A stretch of DNA of 64,000 bases from Rubrivivax gelatinosus (GTDB taxonomy: Bacteria > Pseudomonadota > Gammaproteobacteria > Burkholderiales > Burkholderiaceae_C). The notes beneath the pieces were generated by a model that was not told where the DNA came from, did no database searches, and worked only from the letters and a program-made list of their open reading frames with translations. This document shows positions 40,845 through 51,096 of the stretch, in pieces (positions within the stretch are counted from its first letter, which is position 1; each line of letters opens with the position of its first letter). A program made the translations under genes and the position numbers. The stretch is taken from assembly GCF_004340905.1 (NCBI RefSeq), contig NZ_SLXD01000005.1:62001-126000 (forward strand), written 5' to 3'.

Positions 40845-41127
40845 GGCCGTCGGCGTCGAAGGACCAGGGCGGGGCCTGGTCGCGCGGGTCGGCGGCACGG
40901 CGCGGCACGGGTTCGGCCGCCGGCTCGAGGCGCGCCGGCGCGACCTCGGGCGATGCGGCGGCGACGGCCGGATGTTCGTCCGGCGGCAGCGCGTCGACCC
41001 AGCCGCCGCCCCACCACAGGGCCAGGCCCTGGAAGGCGGTGAGGCCGGCGACCAGCGCAACCGCCTGGCGACGAGGACGAGTTCGATCGGCGTCACGCTG
41101 AAGCGGACGCGGCTCAAGGCTTGTCAC
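40825..41127 (-). CDS. Single-span membrane protein, cyd operon
   Basis: A 100-residue protein from GTG 41127, which has GGAG 6 bases upstream. It has a basic N terminus, one hydrophobic segment (AVALVAGLTAFQGLALWW) and a Pro/Ala-rich periplasmic tail ending PPWSFDADGHAQLRP. I do not recognise a family. It overlaps cydP by 20 bases, so it is almost certainly part of the cyd transcript and might be a further accessory subunit. Confidence 0.7.
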   Translation of the reverse strand: MTSLEPRPLQRDADRTRPRRQAVALVAGLTAFQGLALWWGGGWVDALPPDEHPAVAAASPEVAPARLEPAAEPVPRRAADPRDQAPPWSFDADGHAQLRP

Positions 41128-41142
41128 GGTGTTCTCCCGTGG

Positions 41143-41195
41143 ACCGGGCGCGAGGCCCGGTGGTCGACGAGGCACCGCGCGTCGACCGACGCGCG
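41143..41195 (-). other. Two GC-rich hairpins upstream of the cyd genes
   Basis: CGCGCGTC (41176-41183) pairs exactly with GACGCGCG (41188-41195) around a 4-base loop. ACCGGGC (41143-41149) pairs exactly with GCCCGGT (41155-41161) around a 5-base loop. They lie between the DUF2946 gene and the GTG at 41127. No U-tract follows, so they may be attenuators, a weak terminator or mRNA stability elements. Confidence 0.45.
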
Positions 41196-41206
41196 GCGGC
41201 GAGCGC

Positions 41207-41590
41207 TCAGACCGGGAGCGGAGGTGCGCGTGGGTGCGCGTCGGGCCAGCCGGGTTCGGCCGGCAGCGGGGTCGCGGCCGGCGGCACCGGCAGCGGTCGG
41301 CGATCGGGCCCGGGCTGCACCGCCACCGGCGCCGGCAGCGGCGCCAGGTCGGCCGCCTGCACCGAGCAGTAGGCGCAGTGTTCCGCGAGCTGCAGCGCCG
41401 CCGGGGCGACCGGCTCGCCACCTTCGTCGATCAGGAGGCGCTTGGGGCCCTGGGCACCGCAGATCTCGACCCAGGACACGCCGCGCGCCGACTCCAGTGC
41501 ATGCGAGACGGCGGGCGCCAGTGCCGCGAACAGCATCGCCAGGACGGCGACCCAGCTAGCACAACGGACCCGGGCGCGAAAGCGGAACAT
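41207..41590 (-). CDS. DUF2946-family protein
   Basis: A 127-residue exported or membrane-anchored protein. The N terminus RCASWVAVLAMLFAALAPAVSHAL is a signal or anchor, followed by WVEICGAQGPKRLL and HCAYCSVQAADLAPLPAP, the Cys-containing pattern of DUF2946. Members often lie near copper-transport genes (general memory), and the CxxC could bind metal. The C terminus is Pro-rich. It lies upstream of the cyd genes and downstream of the palindrome at 41659-41676. Confidence 0.8.
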   Translation of the reverse strand: MFRFRARVRCASWVAVLAMLFAALAPAVSHALESARGVSWVEICGAQGPKRLLIDEGGEPVAPAALQLAEHCAYCSVQAADLAPLPAPVAVQPGPDRRPLPVPPAATPLPAEPGWPDAHPRAPPLPV

Positions 41591-41658
41591 GTCAAGCCAG
41601 TATAGGCAGCCAGCCGTGATCCGGACGAATGTCTGACCAGGCTCAATGCCGCTGGCAT

Positions 41659-41676
41659 GATACCCACAAGGGTATC
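41659..41676. promoter_or_regulatory. Perfect inverted repeat GATACCC-N4-GGGTATC
   Basis: A 7-bp exact inverted repeat with ACAA in the centre, 69 bases upstream of the DUF2946 start. The TACCC-GGGTA type resembles operators of CsoR/CstR/FrmR-family metal, persulfide or aldehyde sensors. It could also be a hairpin after the leftward thioredoxin gene, but no U-tract follows. The regulator gene is not in the window. Confidence 0.5.
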
Positions 41677-41710
41677 GAATGTCACGATCCGCGGCGTCCT
41701 GCCGCGGGCC

Positions 41711-42157
41711 TCAGAAGCGGGCGCGGGCGGCGAAGAAGTCGTAGATGGCCCGGTCGTCCATCTGGCGCGCGTTGGCCAGCTCGCCGGCCTGGGTGACGTA
41801 GAGCACGCGGCCCTCGGGCGAGAGCACGGCCACCGCCGGGATGCCCTGCTTGAGCGGCACGCCGTAGCGCTCGGCGAGCGCGACGTTGCGGTCGAAGCGG
41901 CCGACGTCGACCTTGACGACCTTGAAGCGGCTGGCGATCAGCGGCGCCGCGGCGCCCTGCTTGAAGGCCATGTCCAGCACCTTGCAGTCGCCGCACCAGT
42001 TGGCGCCGAAGACGACCAGCACCGGCTGGCGCGTGCCGGCAGCGGCCTGCAGCGCCGCGGCGATCTGCGCCGGCGCGTCGGCCCGTTCGTCGTAGGCCGG
42101 CTCGGCCGCGGTGGCGGTGGCGGCCGCGAGGGCCAGGCAGGCAATCAGGCGTCGCAT
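41711..42157 (-). CDS. Periplasmic thioredoxin-like protein
   Basis: A 148-residue protein with signal peptide (MRRLIACLALAAATATAA). Thioredoxin fold: VLVVFGANWCGDCKVLDMAF holds the CGDC active site, followed by KVVKVDVGRFDRNVALAERYGV, cis-Pro segment KQGIPAVAVLSPEGRVLYV. It could reduce disulfides or serve metal handling in the periplasm. It is the last gene after the first siderophore module and may be co-transcribed with the DUF3325 gene 29 bases upstream. Confidence 0.9.
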   Translation of the reverse strand: MRRLIACLALAAATATAAEPAYDERADAPAQIAAALQAAAGTRQPVLVVFGANWCGDCKVLDMAFKQGAAAPLIASRFKVVKVDVGRFDRNVALAERYGVPLKQGIPAVAVLSPEGRVLYVTQAGELANARQMDDRAIYDFFAARARF

Positions 42158-42186
42158 CGTGTTCACTCCCGGGGCGCGACTGTACG

Positions 42187-42490
42187 TCAGCGCCGCGCCG
42201 GCCAGGCCAGGCGCAGCAGCGCCGGCCGCCAGGCCAGCGCCAGCGCGACGGCCAGCGCGGCGCCGGCCAGCAGCATCAGCCAGACCAGCACCGCCATGCT
42301 CGGCGGGTCGGCGCGCAGGCAGGCCACCAGGGACAGCACCACCGCGGCGGCGCCCAGCAGGCGCAGCGCGCGCCGCGGCAGCGCCGCAGCACCGCCCTGC
42401 ACACGCTCCCAGTGCTCGTCCATCGCCAGCGCCAGCCAGGCGAAACCCGCCAGCGCGCACAGCGTCGCGGCCACCAGCATCCACGCGGGC

Positions 42491-42498
<8 letters not shown>
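42187..42498 (-). CDS. DUF3325-family membrane protein
   Basis: A 103-residue protein with three hydrophobic spans (AWMLVAATLCALAGFAWLAL, LRLLGAAAVVLSLVACL, VLVWLMLLAGAALAVALAL). The conserved ALAMDEHWERV fits DUF3325. It forms a set with DUF3649 and PepSY-TM proteins beside siderophore receptors; the role is presumed to be ferric-siderophore processing. Start ATG 42498 overlaps the PepSY stop by 8 bases. Confidence 0.85.
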
Positions 42499-44158
<1,660 letters not shown>

Positions 44159-44169
44159 CGGCGGCTCCT

Positions 44170-44472
44170 TCAGACCAGCAGCGACTGGATGAACGACGCC
44201 GCGCCAGCCAGCGCCGCGCCGCCGGCCAGCAGCACCGCCCAGACCCGCACCAGGCTGCGTGCCGCGATCGCCCACAGGAAAACGACGAGGTAGGCGACGA
44301 AGGCCAGCATCGCGCTCAGGTGTTCGGCGTCGTGGAAGTCCATGCCGGCGGCATAGAACCCGGCCAGTCCGAAGGCCGTAAGCCCCCAGCAGAAGGCGTA
44401 GCCGCCGACGACGGCGGCGAGCACGCGCGAAACGACTTGCACGCGGGAAGGAGATGCGAGGGTGGCGGCCAT
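44170..44472 (-). CDS. DUF3649-family membrane protein
   Basis: A 100-residue protein with three spans (VSRVLAAVVGGYAFCWGLTA, LSAMLAFVAYLVVFLWAIAA, VWAVLLAGGAALAGAASFI), matching DUF3649. It lies between the receptor (71-base gap) and PepSY-TM gene. ATG 44472 is chosen over an upstream in-frame start because a longer N terminus would be Pro-rich and out of family. Presumed to work with PepSY-TM in iron release. Confidence 0.85.
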   Translation of the reverse strand: MAATLASPSRVQVVSRVLAAVVGGYAFCWGLTAFGLAGFYAAGMDFHDAEHLSAMLAFVAYLVVFLWAIAARSLVRVWAVLLAGGAALAGAASFIQSLLV

Positions 44473-44543
44473 GCGGTGGATCCGGTCGGGTGCCGAGGGG
44501 CCGGCCGGCAAGGGGCGCCACCGCCCCCCCGCCGGCCGGTGCG

Positions 44544-46970
44544 TCAGAAGCGGTAGTCCAGGTTCAGCGCGACGGCGCGCGCCTCGCCCCAGCTGTAGGT
44601 GCTGTAGACACTGAAGATCGTGTAGTACTTCTTGTCGAACAGGTTGGTGACGTTCAGCCGCCCGGTGAGCCGCGGGCTGAAGCGGTAGCTGACCATCGCG
44701 TCGGCCACCCAGTAGCCGTCGACCTCGTGGCGCACCGAGCCCAGCGTCGGGTGGCTCACGTCGCCCCAGGTCTTGTCCTGCCAGCGGGCGCCGCCGCCCA
44801 GCGTCAGGCCGGGCACGGCAGCCGGCTTCCAGCTGCTGAACAGGCTGAACTGGTTCTCCGGCGTCAGCGTCGAGACCTTCTCGCCGTCCTGACGCGAGAC
44901 CTTGTGGCTGTAGCCCGCGTGCAGCTGCCAGTTCGGCGCCACCTGGCCCGAAAGCTCCAGCTCGTAGCCCTTGGTGCTGACGCCGTCGATCGCGCGGTAG
45001 GCCGTGCCGCCGCTGGGCGTCAGGCCGCCGGTCTCCTGGGCGTAGTTGTCCTGCTTCAGGTGGAAGACCGCGGCGCTGGCGTTGAGCCGGCCGCCGAAGA
45101 ACTCGGCCTTGACGCCGGCCTCGAGGTTGCGGCCTTCCTGCGGGTCCAGCGTCTTGCCGGCTTCGGTCTGCGCCGACTGCGGCATGAAGATCGTCGTGCC
45201 GCTGGCGTAGACCGAGAAGCGCTTGTCCAGGTCGTAGACCAGGCCCAGGTAGGGTGTGAAGACACCGGACTCGTCGATGTCCGGGGCGTCGTAGTTCAGC
45301 ACGCGCGCGCCGCTGATCAGCTTCAGGTCGTCGCGCAGGTTCCAGCGCACGGCGCCGTAGAGGCCGTTCTCGCGCGTGGTCTCGCGGTTGCGGCCCTTCC
45401 AGCTGGCGTTGTCCCAGTCGGGTTCTGGCAGGCTGCCGTCCCAGGCGTCGTAGTCCGGCACCTCGTTGCTGCCGGCCCAGTAGCCGCGGTTGGTCCAGCG
45501 CCGTTTGGTGACGCTACCACCCAGCACCAGCTCGTGGCGCCGGCCGAGCAGCTGGAACGGCCCGCTGGCGTAGACGTCGACGGCGTCGGCCACCGTCTTG
45601 CCGACGTACTTGCCTTCCCAGGTCGTGATGCCGCTGCCGTCCACCGGGTCGGGGAAGCCCGAGCCCGCGGAGCCCAACTCCGCGTCGTAACCGTTGATCT
45701 GGTGATTGAACTGCGCCTTGAGCACCCAGTCGTTGTCGAAGAAGTGCTCGACGGTGGCGAAGACGGTGCGCGTGTACTGGTCCCAGTGGCTCCAGTCGGC
45801 GCCGTTGTTGAAGGAACGCGGCCGCTCGTTGAAGCTGCCGTCGGCCGCGAAGATCGGGATGCCGCCCCAGGTCGAACGTTTCGGATCGTTGTTCTGGTAG
45901 TCGGCACCGACGGTCAGCAAGGTCGAAGGCGTGATGTCGGCCTCGACGACGCCGTAGAGCACCGCGGTCTTGCGCTCGTGGCCGTCGAGCTGCGACTCCT
46001 TGTGCTGGTAGGCGGCGACGCCACGCGCGCGCACCCGGCCGGCCTCGTCGACCGCGCCGCCGACGTCGACCTGGCCGCGCAGGTCGCTCCACGAGCCGAC
46101 GCCGACGCTGGCCTGGCCCTGGAACTCGCGTGTCGGCTTCTTGCGGATCAGGTTGATCGTCGCGCCGGGCTCGCCGCTGCCGGTCAGCAGGCCGGTGGCG
46201 CCCTTCAAGACTTCGACGCGGTCGTAGATCGCCATGTCGCTGAGCGTGTTGCCCGCCGAGTAACCCGAGTCGCGGCGCATCGGGATGCCGTCGTACTGGA
46301 AGTTCTGGATCGCGAAGCCGCGTGCGTAGTACTCGGTGCGTTCGGTGTCGTAGGTGACGATGCTGACGCCCGGCGTGTGCGCCATGACCTCGTCGATCGT
46401 CGTCAGGCCGAAGTCCTCCATCTCCTGGCGGGTGACGACGCTGACGGTCTGCGGCGTCTCGCGCGGCTTGAGCACCAGCCGCGTCGCGGTGGCGATCGCG
46501 CCCGGCGTGTAGTTCCCCGAGCCTTCGGTGATCTCGCCGAGCTGGTTGGCCGTCGCGGTGAGCGCCGGCAGCGCCGCCGCCGAGGCCTGCACCACGGCCG
46601 GCGCCTGCGGCGGCGCGGCGCGCAGCACCCAGCCGCCGCCGTCCTGGCCCACCGCCTGCAGCCCGCTGCCGGCGAGGATGGCCGTCAGGCCGTCGGCGAC
46701 GCCGTAGCGGCCGGCCAGGCCGGGGCTCTTCTTGCCGGCGGTGAGCGCGGCGTCGATCGTGATCATGAAACCGGCGCGCGCGGCGAAGCGGTTGAGCACC
46801 TGGTCCAGCGTGCCGGCCGGGATGTCGACCTGCAGGCCGGCGGCGGGCGCGGCGGCCTGGGCCTGGGCGGCGGGCAGCTGGGCGAAGGCCAGGCCGGCGA
46901 GCACGGCAGCCTGGGCAAGCGGGTGGCGAACGAAACGACGGCGCGGGGCGCGCGGCAGGCCGGAAGGCAT
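44544..46970 (-). CDS. TonB-dependent siderophore receptor with STN domain (module 1)
   Basis: An 808-residue outer-membrane receptor. After the signal peptide (ending AQA), the STN signalling domain reads PAGTLDQVLNRFAARAGFMITI and GLTAILAGSGLQAV. A TonB-box-like LPALTATAN follows. The plug has RETPQTVSVVTRQEMED, GFAIQNFQYDGIPM and VEVLKGATGLLTGSGEPGATINLIRKKP. The barrel and end resemble FpvA/FhuE-type receptors. The STN domain should signal to FecR1. AAGGAA precedes ATG 46970. Confidence 0.94.
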   Translation of the reverse strand: MPSGLPRAPRRRFVRHPLAQAAVLAGLAFAQLPAAQAQAAAPAAGLQVDIPAGTLDQVLNRFAARAGFMITIDAALTAGKKSPGLAGRYGVADGLTAILAGSGLQAVGQDGGGWVLRAAPPQAPAVVQASAAALPALTATANQLGEITEGSGNYTPGAIATATRLVLKPRETPQTVSVVTRQEMEDFGLTTIDEVMAHTPGVSIVTYDTERTEYYARGFAIQNFQYDGIPMRRDSGYSAGNTLSDMAIYDRVEVLKGATGLLTGSGEPGATINLIRKKPTREFQGQASVGVGSWSDLRGQVDVGGAVDEAGRVRARGVAAYQHKESQLDGHERKTAVLYGVVEADITPSTLLTVGADYQNNDPKRSTWGGIPIFAADGSFNERPRSFNNGADWSHWDQYTRTVFATVEHFFDNDWVLKAQFNHQINGYDAELGSAGSGFPDPVDGSGITTWEGKYVGKTVADAVDVYASGPFQLLGRRHELVLGGSVTKRRWTNRGYWAGSNEVPDYDAWDGSLPEPDWDNASWKGRNRETTRENGLYGAVRWNLRDDLKLISGARVLNYDAPDIDESGVFTPYLGLVYDLDKRFSVYASGTTIFMPQSAQTEAGKTLDPQEGRNLEAGVKAEFFGGRLNASAAVFHLKQDNYAQETGGLTPSGGTAYRAIDGVSTKGYELELSGQVAPNWQLHAGYSHKVSRQDGEKVSTLTPENQFSLFSSWKPAAVPGLTLGGGARWQDKTWGDVSHPTLGSVRHEVDGYWVADAMVSYRFSPRLTGRLNVTNLFDKKYYTIFSVYSTYSWGEARAVALNLDYRF

Positions 46971-47017
46971 CGGGATTCCTTTTCGTCGGGAGTCAGGGCG
47001 GCCCACCGGACGGCAGG

Positions 47018-47052
47018 CCTCATCTGCATTCCCGGACGAGCCGAAAAAAGTG
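47018..47052 (-). promoter_or_regulatory. Conserved fecR-receptor gap element, copy 1
   Basis: On the minus strand: CACTTT, 6 bases, CTCGTCCGG, 7 bases, GATGAGG. The same blocks at the same spacing recur before the other three receptors. It starts right after the fecR1 stop and ends 47 bases before the receptor ATG. A promoter for the cognate FecI-type sigma factor is the likely meaning. Confidence 0.55.
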
Positions 47053-48021
47053 CTACGCCCGGCCACGGGCGGGCTCCACGGTCAGCCACCAGCGCGTGGC
47101 GCGCGTCACGCGCACCGGCAGCGCGCGCACCAGCGATCGCAGCACGGCGTCGGTGTCGGCGAGCGGAAACACGCCGGAGACCCGCAGCTCGGCCACGGCC
47201 GGGTCGCAGCGCAGCACGCCGCGGCGGTAGCGCCCGAGCTCGGCGACGAAGTCCGCCAGCCGCAGACGCTCGGCCACGAGCAGGCCGCGTGTCCAGGCCG
47301 AGGCGGTTTCGTCCAGCACCTCGGGCGCGCCGACGGCCGAGGCGTCGAACGAGAGCTGCCCGCCGGCGTCCAGGCGCCGCGGCGCGCCGCCGTCGCGCGG
47401 GCGCAGCTCGACGGCGCCTTCGAAGACCTGCACGCGTGTCGCCGCGTCCAGGCAACGCAGCGCGAAACGTGTGCCCAGCGCCTGCACGCGGCCGGCCGGC
47501 GTCTCGACGACGAAGGGGCGGCGGGCGGCGTCGGCCGCGGTGCTGATGAGCACCTCGCCGGCGAGCAGGCGCACCCGGCGTTCGGTGGCGTCGTAGCGCA
47601 GGTCGATCGCGGTCGCGGTGTTCAGCATGAGGCGGCCGCCGTCGGGCAGCACCAGCTCGCGGCGCTCGCCGGTCGCGGTGCGTTCGTCGGCACGGGCAAG
47701 CTGCCAGGCGGGTGTCTCGCGCAGCAGCGCGGCCGAGCCCCCGGCACCGGCCAGCAGCAGCAAGGCGCGCAGCGTGCGACGCCGGCCATTGCCGGCGCTG
47801 GTCGCGCGCAGCACCGCGCCGGCAACCCCGCCAGGCAGCGCCTGCAGGCGGCCGCCGGCGCGCTGCAGGCGTTCCCAGGCAAGGCGGTGGGCCTCGTCGG
47901 CCGCCAGCCAGGCCTCGAAGTCGCGGCGCTCGGCCTCGCCGGCTTCACCCGACCAGAAGCACACCTGCCACTGCAGCGCGGCGCGCTGCACCGGGTCCAG
48001 CCGCGCGCCGGCCTCAGCCAT
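47053..48021 (-). CDS. fecR: FecR-family anti-sigma/signal regulator (module 1)
   Basis: A 322-residue FecR. The cytoplasmic N terminus (ALQWQVCFWSGEAGEAERRDFEAWLAADEAHRLAWERL) binds the sigma factor. A hydrophobic span (LRALLLLAGAGGSAALL) crosses the membrane, and the periplasmic part has RRELVLPDGGRLMLNTATAIDLRY, RPFVVETPAGRVQALGTRF and the STN-contacting LRVSGVFPLADTDAVLRSLVRALPV. It overlaps fecI1 by 8 bases. Confidence 0.94.
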   Translation of the reverse strand: MAEAGARLDPVQRAALQWQVCFWSGEAGEAERRDFEAWLAADEAHRLAWERLQRAGGRLQALPGGVAGAVLRATSAGNGRRRTLRALLLLAGAGGSAALLRETPAWQLARADERTATGERRELVLPDGGRLMLNTATAIDLRYDATERRVRLLAGEVLISTAADAARRPFVVETPAGRVQALGTRFALRCLDAATRVQVFEGAVELRPRDGGAPRRLDAGGQLSFDASAVGAPEVLDETASAWTRGLLVAERLRLADFVAELGRYRRGVLRCDPAVAELRVSGVFPLADTDAVLRSLVRALPVRVTRATRWWLTVEPARGRA

Positions 48022-48532
48022 CGCTGTCCAGCGCCAGGAAACAGGCTTCACCGGCTTTCAGCATGTACTTGCGCACCGTCGCCACCGCAATGCCCTGGCG
48101 CGCGGCGATCTCGGCATAGGTCAGGCCGTCGAACTGCGACAGCAGGAAGACCTCGCGCACCGCCGCCGGCAGCGCGGCCAGCGCCGCGTCCAGCAGCAGC
48201 AGCGACTCGATCGCCGCGGCGCGCTGCTCGGGCGACGGCGCCAGCACCTCGGGCATCGCGGCCAGCGCGTCGAGGTAGGCGCGCTCGACGAGCTGGCGCC
48301 GGTGGCGGTCGATCACCAGGCCCTTGGCGATCTGCATCAGGTGCGGCCGCGCCTGGCCCGGCGGCGGCGTGCGGCCGCTGACCAGCACGCGCAGATAGGT
48401 GTCGTGCGCCAGGTCGGCCGCATGGTGGGCGCAGCCCAGCCGGCGGCGCAGCCAGGCCTGCAGCCAGCCGTGATGCTCGCCGTAGAGCACTCGGACTTGC
48501 TGTTGCAGGGCGGGTTCGGCGGCAGCGTGCAC
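48014..48532 (-). CDS. fecI: FecI-family ECF sigma factor (module 1)
   Basis: A 172-residue iron-starvation sigma factor. Region 2: VRVLYGEHHGWLQAWLRRRLGC and AADLAHDTYLRVL. Region 4: EVFLLSQFDGLTYAEIAARQGIAVATVRKYM. It should direct RNA polymerase to the module-1 receptor promoter when FecR1 relays the signal. A Fur-like box and a TTGTCA/CTATTA promoter lie just upstream. Confidence 0.94.
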   Translation of the reverse strand: MHAAAEPALQQQVRVLYGEHHGWLQAWLRRRLGCAHHAADLAHDTYLRVLVSGRTPPPGQARPHLMQIAKGLVIDRHRRQLVERAYLDALAAMPEVLAPSPEQRAAAIESLLLLDAALAALPAAVREVFLLSQFDGLTYAEIAARQGIAVATVRKYMLKAGEACFLALDSDG

Positions 48533-48561
48533 GACGGGAGAGCGAACGGCAGGGCTCGTTA

Positions 48562-48590
48562 ATAGGAATTGTTCTCATTCTATGACAAGC
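48562..48590 (-). promoter_or_regulatory. fecI1 promoter with Fur-like box
   Basis: On the minus strand, -35 TTGTCA (48590-48585) is separated by 17 bases from -10 CTATTA (48567-48562). The spacer contains AATGAGAACAATTCC, a Fur-box-like sequence (minus strand of 48567-48581). Fur binding would block polymerase directly. Confidence 0.65.
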
Positions 48591-48613
48591 CCCCTGCCCT
48601 GCCGACGCAGACC

Positions 48614-51037
48614 TCAGAAGCGGTAGGCCGCGTTCAACGATGTCTTGCGCCGGCTGCCGTAGTAGCAGTAGCCGCTGCTGCAGTTGGTGATGACGTCCTT
48701 GTCGGCGAGGTTGGAGACGTTGAGCGCCAGGCTCCAGGCGCGCCAGTCCCAGCCCAGCAGCGCGTCGTACAGCGTGTAGCCGGGCACGTCGCGCGCGGCG
48801 GTCTCGCCGATGCCGCGGTGCGAGCCGACGAGGCGTGCGCCCAGGCCGAGCTTGAGCCCCGAGGCGAAACGCTGGTCGGCCCAGAGCGACAGCCGGTGGC
48901 GCGACACCGCGGTGGCCTGCTTGCCGACTTCGGCCGGGTTGGCGCTGCGCGTGACGTCGGCCTTGGGCGTGAAGGCATAGGACGCGGTGAGGTTCATGCC
49001 GGCACGCGGTTCGGCCACCGCTTCCAGCTCCAGCCCGCGCACCGTGACCTCGCCGTCGGCCGAAGGCACGTAGTCCAGGTCGTAGCTGACGTAGTTGCGG
49101 CGGCGAAGCTCGAAGACCGCGGCGCTGTAGCTGGCGGCGTGGCCGGCGGGCTCGAAGCGCACGCCGGCCTCGAGCTGGCGCCCGGTCTCGGGGTCGAAGG
49201 GTTTGCCGGTCGCGGGGTCGACGACGGTCGAGGGCGCGAACGAGCTGGAGTAGCTGGCGTACGGCGCCCAGCCGCCGGCGGCGCGGTAGACGACGCCGGC
49301 GCGCGCGCCGGTGTGGTGGTCGCGCTGGCGCGTCGAGCTGCCGGCCAGGTGGTCGTCGGTGTCGACGCCGGCGCGGTCGTGGCGCGCGCCCAGCGTCAGC
49401 ACCCAGGCGCCGTGGCGGATCTGGTCCTGCAGGTACAGGCCGGTCTGGCGCAGCACGGTGCGGGTGTCGACCGACGGGTCGTCCAGCACGACGTCGACGC
49501 CGTAGACCGGCGCGTAGAGATCCAGCGGCGCTACCGTGGCGCCGAAGACGCTGACCTGATCGGCACGGCTGCGCTGCAGGTCCAGCCCGGCGAGCAGCGT
49601 GTGGCGCCAGTCGCCGAACACGAACTCGCCCTGGATGCGGCTGTCGACCACCAGCGAGTGGATCTTCTCGCGGCTGGTGGTGGCCGTGCGGCCGAGCACG
49701 CGCCAGGACGCCGGGTCCAGCGGGTCGGCGGGGTCGGGGTCCAGGTAGCCGGTCTGGTAGGCGTTGCGCATGTCGGCGTCCAGGCGCGCCCAGCGCAGGC
49801 TCTGCGAGAGCGTCCAGCGATCGTCGAGCCGGTGCTCGATCTCGTAGCCGAGCATCGCCTGGTCCTGGTCGAAGCGGTTGAACTCGGGGTCCTCGGCGAA
49901 GACCGTCGCCGGCAGGTGCGTGCCGGCCGGCGTGGGCACCAGCGTGCCCAGCTCCGGGAACACACGCGCATAGACGCCGGCACGCGTGCGCAGGAACTGC
50001 GACAGCAGCGTCAGCCGGGTGTCGGCGCCGAACTGGAGCGTCAGCGACGGCGCGAGGTACTGGCGGTCGTCGGCCATGCCGCCGGCGGGCAGTTCAGCGT
50101 CGCGCAGCAGGCCGACGAGGCGCCATTGCGCCGCGTCGCCTTCGCCGAACGCCCCCGAGAGGTCGGCCGCGAGATCGCGCCGGGCGTCGCTGCCCAGCGT
50201 CAGCCGCAGCTCCTGCGGCAGGTCGGCGGCGGGGCGTTTGCTGACCATGTTGATCATGCCGCCGGGCCCGTTCTGGCCCCACAGCACCGAGGCCGGGCCG
50301 CGCTGGATCTCGATGCGCTCGACGCCGTAGTTCTCGGTCTGCCAGACGGCCCACCAGGCGTTGTTGCGCAGCTGCAGGCCGTCCAGGTAGTAGCCGGGCG
50401 TCAGGGTCTCGAAGCCGCGCACCGCGATCCAGTCGTAGCGCGAGTCGTTGCCGTAGATCGTGGCGTCGACGCCCGGCGTGTAGGCCAGCACCTCGCCCAG
50501 GCGCGTCGCGCCCAGCGCCTCGATGCGCTCGGCGCCGACCACCGAGACCGACTGCGGCGTGTCCAGCAGCGCGGTGTCGGTCTTGGTGGCGGTGGCGCTG
50601 CGGCGCGCGACGTAGCCGCGCACCGGGCCGGTGGCGGTCTCGGCGGCGGCGCGTGCGGTGATCGCCGGCAGCGCCTCGGCGGCGGCGCCGTCGGCGCCGC
50701 GCCGCACCAGCGCCCAGCCGCCCTGCGGCTGTTCGCGCGCCTGAAGCCCGGTGCCGCGCAGCAGCAGCTCCAGCGCCGCGCCGACCTCGTGGCGGCCGCG
50801 CAGCCCCGGGCTCTGCCGCCCGGCGACCAGTTCGCTGGGGAAGGACAGCAGGATGCCGGCCTCGCGGCCGAAGCGGTTGAGCGCCGTCTCCAGCGGCCCG
50901 GCGGGGATGTCGTAGTCGGCACTGGCGGCCTGCGCCGCGGGCAGCAGCGTGGGCGCCAGCGGCAGCGCACAGGCCAGCGCGGCGGCCAGGGCCAGACTGG
51001 CCAGCGGCCGGCGGGGACGGTCGGTGATCGAAGACAT
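48614..51037 (-). CDS. FhuA-type TonB siderophore receptor with STN domain (module 2)
   Basis: An 807-residue receptor. STN domain: PAGPLETALNRFGREAGILLSF, ALELLLRGTGLQAR. TonB-box-like LPAITARA. Plug: LDTPQSVSVVGAERIEA, VEIQRGPASVLWGQNGPGGMINMVSKRP-type (here RIEIQRGPASVLWG). The C terminus SNLADKDVITNCSSGYCYYGSR has the paired cysteines of FhuA-like hydroxamate receptors. Start ATG 51037 begins the signal peptide and has AGAGGAA upstream. It is 76 bases before the module-1 Fur box region in transcription order. Confidence 0.93.
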   Translation of the reverse strand: MSSITDRPRRPLASLALAAALACALPLAPTLLPAAQAASADYDIPAGPLETALNRFGREAGILLSFPSELVAGRQSPGLRGRHEVGAALELLLRGTGLQAREQPQGGWALVRRGADGAAAEALPAITARAAAETATGPVRGYVARRSATATKTDTALLDTPQSVSVVGAERIEALGATRLGEVLAYTPGVDATIYGNDSRYDWIAVRGFETLTPGYYLDGLQLRNNAWWAVWQTENYGVERIEIQRGPASVLWGQNGPGGMINMVSKRPAADLPQELRLTLGSDARRDLAADLSGAFGEGDAAQWRLVGLLRDAELPAGGMADDRQYLAPSLTLQFGADTRLTLLSQFLRTRAGVYARVFPELGTLVPTPAGTHLPATVFAEDPEFNRFDQDQAMLGYEIEHRLDDRWTLSQSLRWARLDADMRNAYQTGYLDPDPADPLDPASWRVLGRTATTSREKIHSLVVDSRIQGEFVFGDWRHTLLAGLDLQRSRADQVSVFGATVAPLDLYAPVYGVDVVLDDPSVDTRTVLRQTGLYLQDQIRHGAWVLTLGARHDRAGVDTDDHLAGSSTRQRDHHTGARAGVVYRAAGGWAPYASYSSSFAPSTVVDPATGKPFDPETGRQLEAGVRFEPAGHAASYSAAVFELRRRNYVSYDLDYVPSADGEVTVRGLELEAVAEPRAGMNLTASYAFTPKADVTRSANPAEVGKQATAVSRHRLSLWADQRFASGLKLGLGARLVGSHRGIGETAARDVPGYTLYDALLGWDWRAWSLALNVSNLADKDVITNCSSGYCYYGSRRKTSLNAAYRF

Positions 51038-51060
51038 GCGGTTCCTCTCGGACGTCAGGG

Positions 51061-51095
51061 GTTCGTCCTGCTTGTCACGCGAGAAACGAAAACGG
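51061..51095 (-). promoter_or_regulatory. Conserved fecR-receptor gap element, copy 2
   Basis: Minus strand: CCGTTT, 6 bases, CTCGCGTGA, 7 bases, GACGAAC. It matches the other copies in block order and spacing but is the most divergent. It ends 23 bases before the receptor ATG, so it leaves little room for a leader. Confidence 0.4.
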
Positions 51096-51096
51096 C

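Noticed and set aside
41143..41195. Rho-independent terminator before the cyd genes
   Set aside because: Stems are strong but no U-tract follows on the minus strand, so I list them only as hairpins.
41659..41676. Terminator of the thioredoxin gene
   Set aside because: The stem lacks a U-tract. Its symmetric TACCC/GGGTA sequence fits an operator better.
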